This document shows, one piece after another, positions 46,901-55,628 of a stretch of 64,000 nucleotides of DNA (position 1 is the first letter of the stretch; each line of letters opens with the position of its first letter). Under the pieces are notes generated by a model. That model saw nothing but the letters and a program-made list of their open reading frames with translations. It had not been told where the DNA came from and ran no database searches. This DNA comes from Burkholderiaceae bacterium (lineage in GTDB: Bacteria; Pseudomonadota; Gammaproteobacteria; Burkholderiales; Burkholderiaceae_B), in NCBI GenBank assembly GCA_023653055.1, contig JAMNXR010000005.1, forward strand, positions 62,001 through 126,000, read 5' to 3'. The position numbers and the translations under genes are program-made.

Positions 46901-47184
46901 GTATCCCTGTGACTGTGGTCAACAAGGTCGCCGAAGGTCGTCCGCATATCGTCGATATGCTCAAAAACGGCGAAGTCTCACTCGTAATCAACACCGTCGA
47001 GGAACGCCGCAACGCGATCACCGACTCACGTGCAATCCGAACGCAAGCCTTGGCGGCACGGGTGACCTATTACACGACGATCGCGGGTGCACTTGCGGCA
47101 GTTGAGGGTATGCAATACCTGCGTGAAGGTCTCGGCATCAAGGTATATTCATTGCAGGACTTGCACCGCTCGCTCGCTTCTTAA
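43945..47184 (+). CDS. carB: Carbamoyl-phosphate synthase large subunit
   Basis: 1079 residues, full length. It makes carbamoyl phosphate from bicarbonate, ammonia and two ATP. The two homologous ATP-grasp halves are visible ([20 protein letters not shown] near residue 14 and [20 protein letters not shown] near residue 565), followed by the C-terminal MGS-like allosteric domain from about residue 940 ([20 protein letters not shown]). The N-terminal [18 protein letters not shown] is typical. No catalytic residue appears missing. Confidence 0.98.
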   Translation: MPKRTDLKSILIIGAGPIIIGQACEFDYSGAQACKALKAEGYRTILVNSNPATIMTDPETADVTYIEPITWQVVEKIIEKERPDAVLPTMGGQTALNCALDLDKHGVLKKYNVELIGANAHAIEKAEDRQKFKVAMSAIGLESARSGVAHTLEEAWEVQKRIAIEVGTSGFPAVIRPSFTLGGSGGGIAYNAEEFETICRRGLEASPTSELLIEESLLGWKEFEMEVVRDSADNCIIVCSIENLDPMGVHTGDSITVAPAQTLTDKEYQIMRNASIAVLREIGVDTGGSNVQFAVNPNNGRMIVIEMNPRVSRSSALASKATGFPIAKVAARLAVGYTLDELKNEITGGATPASFEPTIDYVVTKVPRFAFEKFPTADARLTTQMKSVGEVMAIGRTFQESFQKALRGLEVGVDGLNQKTTDREKIQIELGEPGPERIWYVGDAFAQGFSLEEVHQLTKIDPWFLSQIKEIVDIELALEQRTLADLDVETLLQLKRRGFSDRRLAFLLDTVEAEVRKLRHQYNVRPVYKRVDTCAAEFATDTAYLYSTYEQECEAAPTDRKKIMVLGGGPNRIGQGIEFDYCCVHAALALREDGYETIMVNCNPETVSTDYDTSDRLYFEPLTLEDVLEIVHKEKPVGIIVQYGGQTPLKLARALEANGAPIIGTSPESIDVAEDRERFQKLLNKLNLRQPPNRTARTESEALNHAQEIGYPLVVRPSYVLGGRAMEIVHEQIDLERYMREAVKVSNDSPVLLDRFLNNAIEIDVDCLCDGQEVFIGGVMEHIEQAGVHSGDSACCLPPYSLSPEMTEEIKRQTALMARALNVKGLMNVQFAVQNGDVYVLEVNPRASRTVPFVSKATGLQLAKIAARAMAGQSLASQGITKEVVPHYFSVKEAVFPFVKFPGVDTILGPEMKSTGEVMGVGETFGEAFVKSQMAASVNLPESGTVFISVKNADKPKAVQVARGLHGLGFKVVATRGTAAAIQEAGIPVTVVNKVAEGRPHIVDMLKNGEVSLVINTVEERRNAITDSRAIRTQALAARVTYYTTIAGALAAVEGMQYLREGLGIKVYSLQDLHRSLAS

Positions 47185-47207
47185 CTTCACTTTAGGCAGA
47201 CTGGCTG

Positions 47208-48380
47208 ATGACGCTCCCCTACACCGGATTACGTGTTTTAGACATCAGCCAGGGCATTGCAGGGCCCTATTGCGCGCATATATTGTGGCAACAGGGTGCT
47301 GACGTCATCAAGGTCGAGCCTCCTGCGGGAGACTGGATTCGCTCTATCGGTGTCAGCAAGGGCGAGCATAGTGCTTACGGTATTCAAAACAGTGCGGGCA
47401 AAAAAGCACTGGCGCTCGATGCACGCACGACGGACGGCAAGAAAATTTTGTACGACATGGCGATGCAAGCGGACGTTATCGTGCAAAACTTTCGTCCTGG
47501 TGTCGCACAGCGACTCGGTGTTGGCTACGAAGAACTCTCCAAACTAAAGCCCGAGCTTGTTTACGTCTCAATTAGCGGTTACGGTCCGGATGGTCCGTAT
47601 GCCGATGCACCTGCAACTGACTCTGTGATGCAGTCCGATAGCGGCTTGATGTTCTCTAATCAGGACGAGCACGGTACCCCCAGGCGTCTGGGAGTGTTGG
47701 CGGCCGACATCATGACAGGGTTGTATGCCTCGCAAGGCGCTGCAACGGCTCTCTACCAGCGTCTGGCGCGCAAGCAGGGTACTCATGTCGAGGTGAGTCT
47801 GTTCGAAGCCTGTGCCGCGTTTCAAGGTATGTGCTTTCTTGAGGAGGCGATCGCGGGCAAACGACCTTTCGGTTCTGTCAGCGCACCCAATGGTGTCTTT
47901 GAAACCTCGGACGGCAAGGTGTCGATCGTGACCGTTCACACGGGTCACTTTCACAATATCTGTGCAGCGATGGGGCGAGACGAGTGGAAAACAGATCCAC
48001 GCTTTATCGATAATCACATCCGCTTTGAAAACAGAGAGGTATTGCGCGAGGCGATGAGTCAGCAACTACGTCTTCACTCGACCGAGTACTGGACGGCGCT
48101 GTTTAAACAGCACGATGTCTTGCATGCCGTGGTGCGTGATTATCAAGGCGTGCTCAATCATCCTCAGGCAATCTACCTCAATCTCGTGCAACAACTCGAT
48201 CAACCTGGCGTTGGCGTGCTGCCCTATATCGGCATTCCGATGCATCCCCACCGTCGTCCTGTTGAATCTTCGCCACGGATTGGCGAGCACTCGATTGAGA
48301 TTCTTGAACAGTTGGGATTGACCCACGAGACGATCGAGCAACTGATCACTTCAGGTGTCGTTAAACAGGCAGGACGTTAA
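47208..48380 (+). CDS. CaiB/BaiF (class III) CoA-transferase
   Basis: 390 residues, the third member of this family in the window. YTGLRVLDISQGIAGPYCAH, GADVIKVEPPAGDWIR and the predicted catalytic D138 in PATDSVMQSDSG are present. The residue before the aspartate is threonine where the other two have tyrosine, so the substrate may differ. It starts 23 bp after carB and is followed after 2 bp by an SDR gene, but it has no link to pyrimidine synthesis. It may be read from the carAB transcript. Confidence 0.9.
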   Translation: MTLPYTGLRVLDISQGIAGPYCAHILWQQGADVIKVEPPAGDWIRSIGVSKGEHSAYGIQNSAGKKALALDARTTDGKKILYDMAMQADVIVQNFRPGVAQRLGVGYEELSKLKPELVYVSISGYGPDGPYADAPATDSVMQSDSGLMFSNQDEHGTPRRLGVLAADIMTGLYASQGAATALYQRLARKQGTHVEVSLFEACAAFQGMCFLEEAIAGKRPFGSVSAPNGVFETSDGKVSIVTVHTGHFHNICAAMGRDEWKTDPRFIDNHIRFENREVLREAMSQQLRLHSTEYWTALFKQHDVLHAVVRDYQGVLNHPQAIYLNLVQQLDQPGVGVLPYIGIPMHPHRRPVESSPRIGEHSIEILEQLGLTHETIEQLITSGVVKQAGR

Positions 48381-48382
48381 GC

Positions 48383-49150
48383 GTGGCTGTCTTCATTACG
48401 GGGGCCAGTAGCGGACTCGGCGCAGCGTTGGCGCGGCACTATGCTGCAGAGGGTCACGTGCTGGGCTTGTTGGCGCGTCGCGGTGAACGACTCAATGCGC
48501 TTGTCGCCACCTTGCCTGGATCACATCACCTCTATGTGGTCGACGTTTGCGAGCGCCAGGCCTTGCATGCGGCGGCCGAAGACTTCATACAAAAAGTGGG
48601 TCACGTCGATATCGTGATCGCCTCTGCCGGCATTAGTGCCGGGACGCTAACCGAACAAAAAGATGACTTTGACGTGTTCAAAGCGATTTTTGATACCAAC
48701 GTCTTGGCGACCGTTTCAACGTTTGAGCCCTTTGTGCCACGCATGAAACAGGCCAGAGCAGGTACTCTGGTTGGCATTGCCTCCGTCGCAGGCGTGCGAG
48801 GCCTTCCTGGTGCGGGGGCTTACAGTGCGTCTAAGTCGGCGGTGACGACCTATTGTGAAAGCTTGCGTCTCGAACTCAAGCCTTTTGCTGTTGGTGTGGT
48901 GACCATTGCGCCGGGTTATATCAAAACAGAGATGACGGCGAAAAATCCCTACAGTATGCCTTTTTTGCTTGACGCTGACGTATTTGCCAAACGTGCAGCA
49001 CGTGCAGTCAAGCGCCAAGACTCGTATATCGTGATTCCTTGGCAGATGGGGGTCGTTGGGAAAATCATGCGTGCGCTACCAAACTGGCTCTATGACAAGC
49101 TGGCGGTTAACGCGCCCCGAAAGCCCCGAAATCCCCAAAATCCTCAGTAG
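48383..49150 (+). CDS. Short-chain dehydrogenase/reductase
   Basis: 255 residues, GTG start. The cofactor motif TGASSGLG is at residues 6-13, IASAG forms the central NAG-like motif, and the catalytic serine, YSASK tyrosine and lysine follow. The C-terminal part, with GYIKTEMTAKNPYSMPFLLD and a basic hydrophobic tail, resembles the YdfG/DHRS7-like classical SDRs. Substrate is unknown. It directly follows the CaiB gene, so both probably act in one minor catabolic step. An inverted repeat with arms at 49151-49156 and 49202-49207 lies just downstream. Confidence 0.88.
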   Translation: MAVFITGASSGLGAALARHYAAEGHVLGLLARRGERLNALVATLPGSHHLYVVDVCERQALHAAAEDFIQKVGHVDIVIASAGISAGTLTEQKDDFDVFKAIFDTNVLATVSTFEPFVPRMKQARAGTLVGIASVAGVRGLPGAGAYSASKSAVTTYCESLRLELKPFAVGVVTIAPGYIKTEMTAKNPYSMPFLLDADVFAKRAARAVKRQDSYIVIPWQMGVVGKIMRALPNWLYDKLAVNAPRKPRNPQNPQ

Positions 49151-49201
49151 CCCTGAGCGTCAGCAGTAACGTTGATCTTTCAAATTGCTGTGCACGCCCA
49201 A

Positions 49202-49849
49202 TCAGGGTGTCACGTCGCTTTGGGCAGCACCCTCTAAATGCGCAACCTCACCCCAGCTTAATATTTCCCAACGTTCTGGTGAAATACGCAGGCGATTGAG
49301 ACTGGCATTCAACAGCGGCGCTTCACGGGTGGCTTGCAAGCCCACCTGGCTCGCATGCCGCCAAATAATGTCCATCGCACCGCCATGACTGACCACCATC
49401 ACGCGTTGCCCGACGTGCTTTTGAGCCAACTGATTCAATGCGCTGATCACGCGGGTGTGAAAGACACCGAGCGATTCGCCTTTGGGCAGTTCTGCATCAG
49501 GATCACGGCTGCGCCAAACCTTTGCCGCCTCAGGTTCGTGTTGATCCATTTCATGAAAGATCAAACCTTGCAAAACGCCAAAGTGACGCTCACGTACACC
49601 GGGTTCAATTTCGACCTTGAGGTCGACTGCGTCCGCCACGATGCTGGCTGTGTGATGCGCGCGCTTGAGGTCGCTGCTGTAAATGGCGTCCAGACGCGTG
49701 CCAGACGCATTGAGCTGTTTGACGTGACGGGCCAGTGACTGCGCTTGCGCAATACCATTTTCATTCAACCCGATATCTTCCCAGCCTTGAACGCGACGCA
49801 CCACATTCCAAGGCGTTTCGCCGTGCCGAACTAGCCAGATTTCAGTCAT
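49202..49849 (-). CDS. Histidine phosphatase family protein (phosphoglycerate mutase-like)
   Basis: 215 residues. The phosphohistidine motif LVRHGETPWN is at residues 6-15, with IYSSDLKRAHHTA, ERHFGVLQG and VVSHGGAMDIIWRH supplying the remaining active-site arginine, glutamate and second histidine. Members include cofactor-dependent mutases, alpha-ribazole phosphatase and broad phosphatases; the length favours a phosphatase. I take ATG 49849 (MTEIWLVRHG); ATG 49858 is also possible. It is convergent with the SDR gene. Confidence 0.88.
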   Translation of the reverse strand: MTEIWLVRHGETPWNVVRRVQGWEDIGLNENGIAQAQSLARHVKQLNASGTRLDAIYSSDLKRAHHTASIVADAVDLKVEIEPGVRERHFGVLQGLIFHEMDQHEPEAAKVWRSRDPDAELPKGESLGVFHTRVISALNQLAQKHVGQRVMVVSHGGAMDIIWRHASQVGLQATREAPLLNASLNRLRISPERWEILSWGEVAHLEGAAQSDVTP

Positions 49850-49896
49850 GCTGTGCATCCATACTCAAAATAGAACGTGAAGTGTACTGCCCGCAA

Positions 49897-50670
49897 TCAT
49901 TGCTCGGCGAACGCACGCTCGATCACAAAATCACCGGGTCGTGTGGTGTTGCCTTCTTTAAAGTCGCGGTCTTCCAGCATCTTTTTAAGGTCACGCAACA
50001 TCTCAGGGCTACCGCAAATCATGATTCGGTCTTGCTCACGATCAAGCGTCGGTACGCCAAGGTCAGTAAAGAGTTTGCTGTTTTCAATCAGGGTGGTGAT
50101 CCGACCCGTATTGGTAAACGCCTCACGCGTCACGGTCGGGTAGTAGCGCAGCTGTTTGCGCACCATCTCGCCCAAAAACTCGTGTTGAGGCAAGGCTTGG
50201 GTCAAATAGTCGTGATAGGCAAGCTCTGCGACTTCGCGCACACCATGCACCAAGATGACTTCTTCGAATTTTTCATAGGTCTCCGGGTCGCGAATCACGC
50301 TCAAAAAAGGCGCCAAACCCGTGCCAGACGCAAACATATACAGACGCTTGCCGGGCAACAGATAGTCGATCAGCAGGGTGCCAGTTGGCTTGCGACCCAC
50401 CACGATCGAATCACCCACCTGAATGTGTTGCAAACGCGAGGTCAGTGGACCGTCTTCGACTTTAATGCTCAGAAATTCGAGATGCTCTTCGTAGTTGGCG
50501 CTAGCGATGCTGTAGGCGCGCAAGAGCGGCTTGTCATTCACCCGCAAACCGATCATGGTGAAATGACCATTGCTAAATCTCAGTGAAGGGTCCCGTGTCG
50601 TCGTAAAGCTAAAGAGACGGTCTGTCCAGTGATGCACACTGAGGACTTTTTCTTCGTTAAAGGCACTCAT
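49897..50670 (-). CDS. fpr: Ferredoxin/flavodoxin--NADP reductase
   Basis: 257 residues of the bacterial FPR type. The FAD-binding RAYSIASANYEEHLEFLSIKV-like block (RAYSIAS), TGTLLIDYLLPGKRLYM and the NADP-binding SGTGLAPFLSVIRDPETYE are visible. The C-terminus FVIERAFAEQ matches the aromatic-containing tail of this subclass. It exchanges electrons between NADPH and ferredoxin or flavodoxin, often in oxidative stress. ATG 50670 is the family start; the longer ORF enters the promoter region of the divergent transporter operon. Confidence 0.92.
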   Translation of the reverse strand: MSAFNEEKVLSVHHWTDRLFSFTTTRDPSLRFSNGHFTMIGLRVNDKPLLRAYSIASANYEEHLEFLSIKVEDGPLTSRLQHIQVGDSIVVGRKPTGTLLIDYLLPGKRLYMFASGTGLAPFLSVIRDPETYEKFEEVILVHGVREVAELAYHDYLTQALPQHEFLGEMVRKQLRYYPTVTREAFTNTGRITTLIENSKLFTDLGVPTLDREQDRIMICGSPEMLRDLKKMLEDRDFKEGNTTRPGDFVIERAFAEQ

Positions 50671-50778
50671 TCTGATTTTCTTTATGACGGACAATAAAAA
50701 ACTATAACAAATATGCGGGTGATCCTTCGCCAAGTTGACCGTTATCTCAGGCAAAGGCACAGCCTAGGCGCGATTTAG

Positions 50779-50807
50779 TTAACGTTTTTTGCTGAGGCGG
50801 CTATAGT
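50779..50807 (+). promoter_or_regulatory. Candidate sigma-70 promoter of the second Liv operon
   Basis: TTAACG at 50779-50784 and TATAGT at 50802-50807 are separated by 17 bp, matching 4/6 and 5/6 positions of the -35 and -10 consensus. Transcription would start near 50814, about 49 nt before the binding-protein ATG, whose ribosome site GAGGAAAA is clear. It is read by eye and is unproven. Confidence 0.45.
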
Positions 50808-50862
50808 GTTCCTTCCCAATCGTCATTAGCCGTAATGTTTAAATGCTGTCAGAGGAAAAGAC

Positions 50863-52077
50863 ATGAGTGTGCAGAGCCTGTTTAAGTGGACCCGTTTGGT
50901 GTGTCAAACCACCGCAGTGATGGCGTTTTCGTCAGCTGCGTTCGCACAGGGCACGATCAAGATTGGTGAAATCAATAGCTACAAGGCGCAACCTGCTTTT
51001 CTTGAGCCGTATAAAAAAGGCATGGAACTCGCCGTCGAGCAGATCAATGCTGCTGGCGGACTCAATGGAAAAAAAGTCCAGCTCATTACGCGCGATGACA
51101 ATGCAAACCCGGGCGATGCGGTGCGGGTGGCCGAAGAACTGATTTCTCGCGACAAAGTCGATGTCTTGACGGGATCATTCCTTTCACACATCGGTTTGGC
51201 CCTGACTGACTTTGCCAAACAGAAAAAGGTATTTTTTCTGGCCAGCGAGCCGTTAACGGACAAAATCGTCTGGCAAAACGGCAATCGTTACACGTACCGT
51301 TTACGTACCTCCACTTACATGCAGGTCGCAATGTTGGTGCCCGAGGCGGCTGCCACGAAAAAGAAACGCTGGGCCATTGTGTATCCCAATTACGAATATG
51401 GTCAGTCCGCCGCAGCCACATTTAAAACGCTCCTCAAAGCGGCTCAGCCAGATGTCGAGTTCGTCGCTGAGCAGGCATCTCCATTGGGCAAGCTCGACGC
51501 AGGCAGCGTGGTCCAGGCGTTAGCCGATGCCAAGCCAGATGCAATTTTCAATGTGCTTTTTGGTGCGGATCTTGCAAAATTTGTGCGCGAAGGCAATACC
51601 CGCGGCTTGTTTAAAGGCCGTGAGGTGGTGAGCTTGCTGACCGGTGAGCCTGAGTACCTTGATCCGCTCAAAGACGAGACGCCGAACGGCTGGTTGGTGA
51701 CGGGTTACCCGTGGTACGGCATCAAGACACCTGAGCATGAGGCATTCCTCAAGGCCTATCAGGCGCGCTTTAAAGACTATCCTCGCCTAGGCTCTGTCAT
51801 CGGCTACAGCACCATCATGTCTCTCGCAGCTGGCATTCAAAAAGCCAAAAGCACTGAGACGGAAGCCATGATTGCGGCCTTTAGTGGTTTGCAACTGATG
51901 ACACCTTTCGGGCCGATCACCTATCGCCCCGAGGATCATCAATCGACGATGGGTAGTTTTGTTGGCCGCACGAAAAATGAGGGTGGCAAAGGCGTAATGG
52001 TAGATTTTCGTTACATGGACGGCACAGGCTTTTTGCCAAGTGCTGCCGAGGTTAAAAAGCTGCGACCGGCTGACTAA
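50863..52077 (+). CDS. Liv-type ABC transporter periplasmic substrate-binding protein
   Basis: 404 residues with a Sec signal peptide ending near SSAAFAQG and a mature domain starting TIKIGEINSYKAQPAFLEPY. EQINAAGGLNGKKVQLITRD and VDVLTGSFLSHIGLALTDFA place it in Peripla_BP_6. It differs strongly from the receptor at 8728, so the two importers probably have different ligands. It is the first gene of a four-gene operon that includes a fused permease and two ATPases. Ligand unknown. Confidence 0.93.
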   Translation: MSVQSLFKWTRLVCQTTAVMAFSSAAFAQGTIKIGEINSYKAQPAFLEPYKKGMELAVEQINAAGGLNGKKVQLITRDDNANPGDAVRVAEELISRDKVDVLTGSFLSHIGLALTDFAKQKKVFFLASEPLTDKIVWQNGNRYTYRLRTSTYMQVAMLVPEAAATKKKRWAIVYPNYEYGQSAAATFKTLLKAAQPDVEFVAEQASPLGKLDAGSVVQALADAKPDAIFNVLFGADLAKFVREGNTRGLFKGREVVSLLTGEPEYLDPLKDETPNGWLVTGYPWYGIKTPEHEAFLKAYQARFKDYPRLGSVIGYSTIMSLAAGIQKAKSTETEAMIAAFSGLQLMTPFGPITYRPEDHQSTMGSFVGRTKNEGGKGVMVDFRYMDGTGFLPSAAEVKKLRPAD

Positions 52078-52095
52078 ACACGCTCCCCACATCGT

Positions 52096-53979
52096 ATGGA
52101 TTTTGCTAGTTTCATTGTTCAACTTTTAAATGGTCTGGCCGGCGCCTCCTCCTTATTTTTGGTGGCAGCCGGGCTGTCGTTGATCTTTGGTGTCACGCGC
52201 ATTGTCAACTTTGCCCATGGTTCTTTTTTCATGGTGGGCATTTATATCGCGTACAGTCTTGTTACTAAATTTTCTGCCACCATCGGGTTTTGGCCCGCAC
52301 TGCTTGCTGCACCGCTTATCGTAGGCGCGCTCGGCGCTTTGGTTGAAATGACGCTCATGCGGCGTATTTATCGTGCACCAGAACTGTTTCAGTTACTCGC
52401 AACGTTTGCGTTGGTGCTTGTCATCAAAGATGCCGTCTTGTGGATCTGGGGTCCAGAAGAACTGCTCGGGCCGCGTGCGCCAGGCTTTACCTCTGCGGTG
52501 CAAATCTTAGGACGTCGTTTTCCGACCTACGATTTATTGCTGATCGTGTTAGGGCCTGTGGTGCTTGGCTTGTTGTGGTTATTGCTGACCCGAACACGTT
52601 GGGGGACGTATGTGCGTGCCGCGACCCAAGATCGTGAAATGGTCTCTGCGCTTGGCGTCAATCAGGCCTGGTTATTCACGAGCGTGTTTGCACTAGGTGC
52701 TTTGCTTGCCGGTTTGGGAGGCGCGCTTCAGCTTCCGCGTGAGCCCGCCAGTCTGGAAATGGACCTCAATATTATTGGCGCGGCGTTTGTCGTGGTAGTG
52801 GTCGGTGGCATGGGCTCCATTCCAGGGGCGTTTGTGGCCGCGTTACTCATTGCAGAAATCAAAGCCATTTGCATTTGGTTAGGCATCGTCACGATTTTTG
52901 GGGTAGAAATTTCCTTTTCGAAACTGACCCTTGTGGTGGAGTTTTTAGTTATGGCGACGGTGCTCATGCTAAGGCCTTGGGGACTACTCGGTCGACCTCA
53001 GCCCCCTGCGCGACAGGTTGCACAGACGGAAGCGCCTTTGCGCGCGACAGGTGCCTGGAGCATGCGCTTTTGGGGGATCTTGATTGTCTTGCTGGTCGTC
53101 TTGCCTTGGCTCACGCAATCTTCACCGTATGTGACAATTTTGAGCATTGATTTATTGGTGGCAGTGCTGTTTGCGACAAGTTTGCATTTCATCATGGGAC
53201 CTGCCGGGATGCATTCCTTTGGACATGCCGCTTACTTTGGTTTGGGGGCGTACGGGGCAGCCTTACTTTTAAAGTATGCAGGGTTGCCGATGGAGGCGGC
53301 GTTGTTGCTTGCGCCTGCCGTGGCCGTGCTTGGTGCGGGTCTATTTGGTTGGTTTAGCGTGCGCTTGTCTGGCGTATACCTTGCCATGCTCACGCTCGCC
53401 TTTGCGCAGATCACCTGGGCCGTAGTGTTTCAGTGGGATGGGTTCACCGGCGGCAGCAATGGTCTGACTGGCGTGTGGCCCGCGCAATGGTTGACGGACA
53501 AACAGCACTACTACTGGTTGACGTTGGCCCTAGTGGTCGCCACAGTATGGTTGTTACGTCGTATGCTCCACGCACCTTTTGGTTATGCGATGCGCGCGGC
53601 GAGAGACTCAGCCTTGCGTGCAGATGCTATCGGCATCCACGTCAAACGGATTCAGTGGTGCGCCTTCATGATCGCCGGGGGCTGTGCGGGCTTGGCTGGC
53701 GCACTGTTTGCCTTTTCAAAAGGCAGTATCTCACCCGAGGTATTGCATGTGAGCAAGTCAGTCGATGGACTCGTGATGGTGTTGTTGGGCGGGATTCAGA
53801 CCTTGTCGGGACCTATTGTGGGGGCGCTCTCGTTTACCTGGTTGCACGATACGGTTGCGCGTAACACCGAATATTGGCGTGCCATGCTGGGTGCTATCAT
53901 TTTGTTATTAGTCTTGTTGTTTCCAGAAGGCATTGCGGGCGCCGCACGCCGCATCTTTACTCGGCAAGGTGCGCGATGA
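52096..53979 (+). CDS. Fused Liv-type ABC permease (LivH-LivM in one chain)
   Basis: 627 residues, about twice a single permease. Residues 1-300 match LivH (VAAGLSLIFGVTRIVNFAHG) and residues 325-627 match LivM (LHFIMGPAGMHSFGHAAYFG and AIGIHVKRIQWCAFMIAGGC). A short polar linker (about 295-320, with RPQPPARQVAQTEAPLRA) joins the halves. The fusion provides both channel halves as one inner-membrane protein, unlike the separate genes at 6888-8658. The stop overlaps the next start as ATGA. Confidence 0.93.
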   Translation: MDFASFIVQLLNGLAGASSLFLVAAGLSLIFGVTRIVNFAHGSFFMVGIYIAYSLVTKFSATIGFWPALLAAPLIVGALGALVEMTLMRRIYRAPELFQLLATFALVLVIKDAVLWIWGPEELLGPRAPGFTSAVQILGRRFPTYDLLLIVLGPVVLGLLWLLLTRTRWGTYVRAATQDREMVSALGVNQAWLFTSVFALGALLAGLGGALQLPREPASLEMDLNIIGAAFVVVVVGGMGSIPGAFVAALLIAEIKAICIWLGIVTIFGVEISFSKLTLVVEFLVMATVLMLRPWGLLGRPQPPARQVAQTEAPLRATGAWSMRFWGILIVLLVVLPWLTQSSPYVTILSIDLLVAVLFATSLHFIMGPAGMHSFGHAAYFGLGAYGAALLLKYAGLPMEAALLLAPAVAVLGAGLFGWFSVRLSGVYLAMLTLAFAQITWAVVFQWDGFTGGSNGLTGVWPAQWLTDKQHYYWLTLALVVATVWLLRRMLHAPFGYAMRAARDSALRADAIGIHVKRIQWCAFMIAGGCAGLAGALFAFSKGSISPEVLHVSKSVDGLVMVLLGGIQTLSGPIVGALSFTWLHDTVARNTEYWRAMLGAIILLLVLLFPEGIAGAARRIFTRQGAR

Positions 53980-54752
53980 GTTTGCTCACGGTGAAAGATT
54001 TGGGAAAGTCTTTTGGCGGCGTGGCCGCGGTGGATGGCGTCAGTTTTTCAATCCGTCCAGGCGAGCTGTTGGCCTTGATTGGACCCAACGGCGCAGGCAA
54101 GACAACAACATTTAATATGATCAATGGACAATTACGGGCCGACCGAGGCTCGGTGCGTTTGTCCGAACGTGAACTGCTCGGCCTGGCGCCGCGCGACATT
54201 TGGCGCATGGGCGTGGGCCGGACCTTTCAGATTACAGAAACCTTTGCCTCGCTCACCGCGTTGGAAAATGTACAAATGGCGCTGCTATCGCATCAGCGAC
54301 GCGTGTTCTCGTTCGTCAAGCCCGCGCGTGATTATTCTCAAGAACGGGCCCGAGCGTTACTGCAACAGGTGGGCATGGCCGAGCTGGCTGAGCGTGCTTG
54401 CAGTGCACTCGCCTATGGTGACGTCAAGCGTGTGGAGCTCGCGATGGCCTTGGCTAATGACCCCAGCCTACTCTTGATGGATGAGCCCACGGCTGGAATG
54501 GCCCCGCAAGAACGTCACGCTTTAATGGCGCTGACCAAGCGTTTAGTCATTGAGCAAAATATTGCCGTACTTTTTACTGAACACAGTATGGACGTCGTCT
54601 TTGCTTTTGCAGATCGCGTGATCGTGTTGGCACGGGGACGCTTGATTGCGCAAGGCTCGCCTGCTGAAGTCCGTCGCGACCCGCTAGTGCAAGAGGTCTA
54701 CTTTGGCACGGGTGCGACCTTTGCTGCGCAGGCAGGGTATTCGCATGCATAA
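53976..54752 (+). CDS. Liv-type ABC transporter ATP-binding protein (LivG-like)
   Basis: 258 residues. Walker A GPNGAGKTT is near residues 36-44 and Walker B LLLMDEPTAGMAPQE follows the degenerate signature ALAYGDVKRVELAMAL, typical of LivG. ATG 53976 overlaps the permease stop as ATGA; the longer ORF would run inside the permease gene. It energises the fused permease together with the LivF-like protein. Confidence 0.93.
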   Translation: MSLLTVKDLGKSFGGVAAVDGVSFSIRPGELLALIGPNGAGKTTTFNMINGQLRADRGSVRLSERELLGLAPRDIWRMGVGRTFQITETFASLTALENVQMALLSHQRRVFSFVKPARDYSQERARALLQQVGMAELAERACSALAYGDVKRVELAMALANDPSLLLMDEPTAGMAPQERHALMALTKRLVIEQNIAVLFTEHSMDVVFAFADRVIVLARGRLIAQGSPAEVRRDPLVQEVYFGTGATFAAQAGYSHA

Positions 54753-55491
54753 ACCAAGCCAATATCAAGCCGCCTTATTAACGGTAGAAAATCTCTGCGC
54801 CTGGTATGGCGCTGCGCAAATATTGTTTGACGTCAATTTCGAAGTCAGGCGCGGCGAAGTGGTGGCGTTAATGGGGCGCAACGGGGCGGGTAAGTCGACC
54901 ACGCTCAAGACGCTGATGGGCTTGATGGAGCGGCGCGCAGGTTGTGTGACATGGATGGGGCGTGATATTTCGGCGCAACCCTCCTATCGCATTGCTGCGT
55001 CTGGTCTAGGCTTTGTGCCAGAGGATCGACGGATATTTACCGACTTGACTGTGCTTGAGAACTTAGCCGTTGGACGTCAGCCACCTCGCCGCTGGCCAGA
55101 GGGAATTTCTGCGCCCGAGTGGACGGTCGAGCGTGTGTTTGCACTATTCCCCAATCTGGCCGCCATGCCAGAGCGGCTAGGGGGGCAAATGAGCGGGGGT
55201 GAGCAGCAAATGCTGACTGTGGCGCGTACCCTGATGGGCAATCCTTTTTTGGTGTTGTTGGATGAGCCCTCTGAAGGCGTAGCCCCCATTGTGGTGGAGC
55301 AGATGGTACAGATGATTCTTGAACTCAAGCGTCAGGGCGTGAGTATTTTGCTGTCTGAGCAGAATCTTCACTTCGCGCGCTTGGTGTGCGATCGCGTCGT
55401 TCTACTTGAAAAAGGTCAGGTGCGTTTTGCAGGGTCTTTAGCTGAACTAGACCAGCTTGAGCAGCTTAAACAGGACTATTTGACGATGTAA
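54745..55491 (+). CDS. Liv-type ABC transporter ATP-binding protein (LivF-like)
   Basis: 248 residues. Walker A GRNGAGKSTT, the signature MSGGEQQML and Walker B LVLLDEPSEGVAP are intact, and SILLSEQNLHFARL is typical of LivF. ATG 54745 lies 8 nt inside the end of livG, so translation is coupled. It is the last gene of the second Liv operon. A hairpin with a T-rich tail lies about 90 bp downstream, before greA. Confidence 0.93.
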   Translation: MHKPSQYQAALLTVENLCAWYGAAQILFDVNFEVRRGEVVALMGRNGAGKSTTLKTLMGLMERRAGCVTWMGRDISAQPSYRIAASGLGFVPEDRRIFTDLTVLENLAVGRQPPRRWPEGISAPEWTVERVFALFPNLAAMPERLGGQMSGGEQQMLTVARTLMGNPFLVLLDEPSEGVAPIVVEQMVQMILELKRQGVSILLSEQNLHFARLVCDRVVLLEKGQVRFAGSLAELDQLEQLKQDYLTM

Positions 55492-55536
55492 AAAGCATAC
55501 GTGCCAAGGCTTCGCCGCTTCGTTTGACTTGGGTGC

Positions 55537-55565
55537 TTGCTTTTGCTGCCAACTTTGCTCACAAT
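55537..55565 (+). promoter_or_regulatory. Weak candidate promoter for greA
   Basis: TTGCTT at 55537-55542 and CACAAT at 55560-55565 are spaced by 17 bp. The matches are partial (3/6 and 4/6). If used, transcription would begin near 55572, just before the hairpin at 55581, so the leader would start with that hairpin. Confidence 0.3.
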
Positions 55566-55580
55566 AGAGTCCTGATCACC

Positions 55581-55615
55581 ACCCCGGCTTCGCATCGATC
55601 CGGGGTTTTGCTTTT
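55581..55615 (+). terminator. Terminator/attenuator hairpin in the greA leader
   Basis: ACCCCGG (55581-55587) pairs with CCGGGGT (55600-55606) around a 12-nt loop, and the stem runs into TTTTGCTTTTT. The shape is a plausible intrinsic terminator for the Liv operon. Because it ends only 14 nt before the greA ATG, it may also act as an attenuator in the greA leader; E. coli greA is known to have terminator structures in its leader. Confidence 0.65.
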
Positions 55616-55628
55616 TGGGAAAAATACT

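Noticed and set aside
49151-49207. Inverted repeat CCCTGA/TCAGGG with inner CAGCA/TGCTG between convergent genes
   Set aside because: The stem is short and interrupted by long unpaired segments and lacks a T-tract, so I did not call it a terminator.
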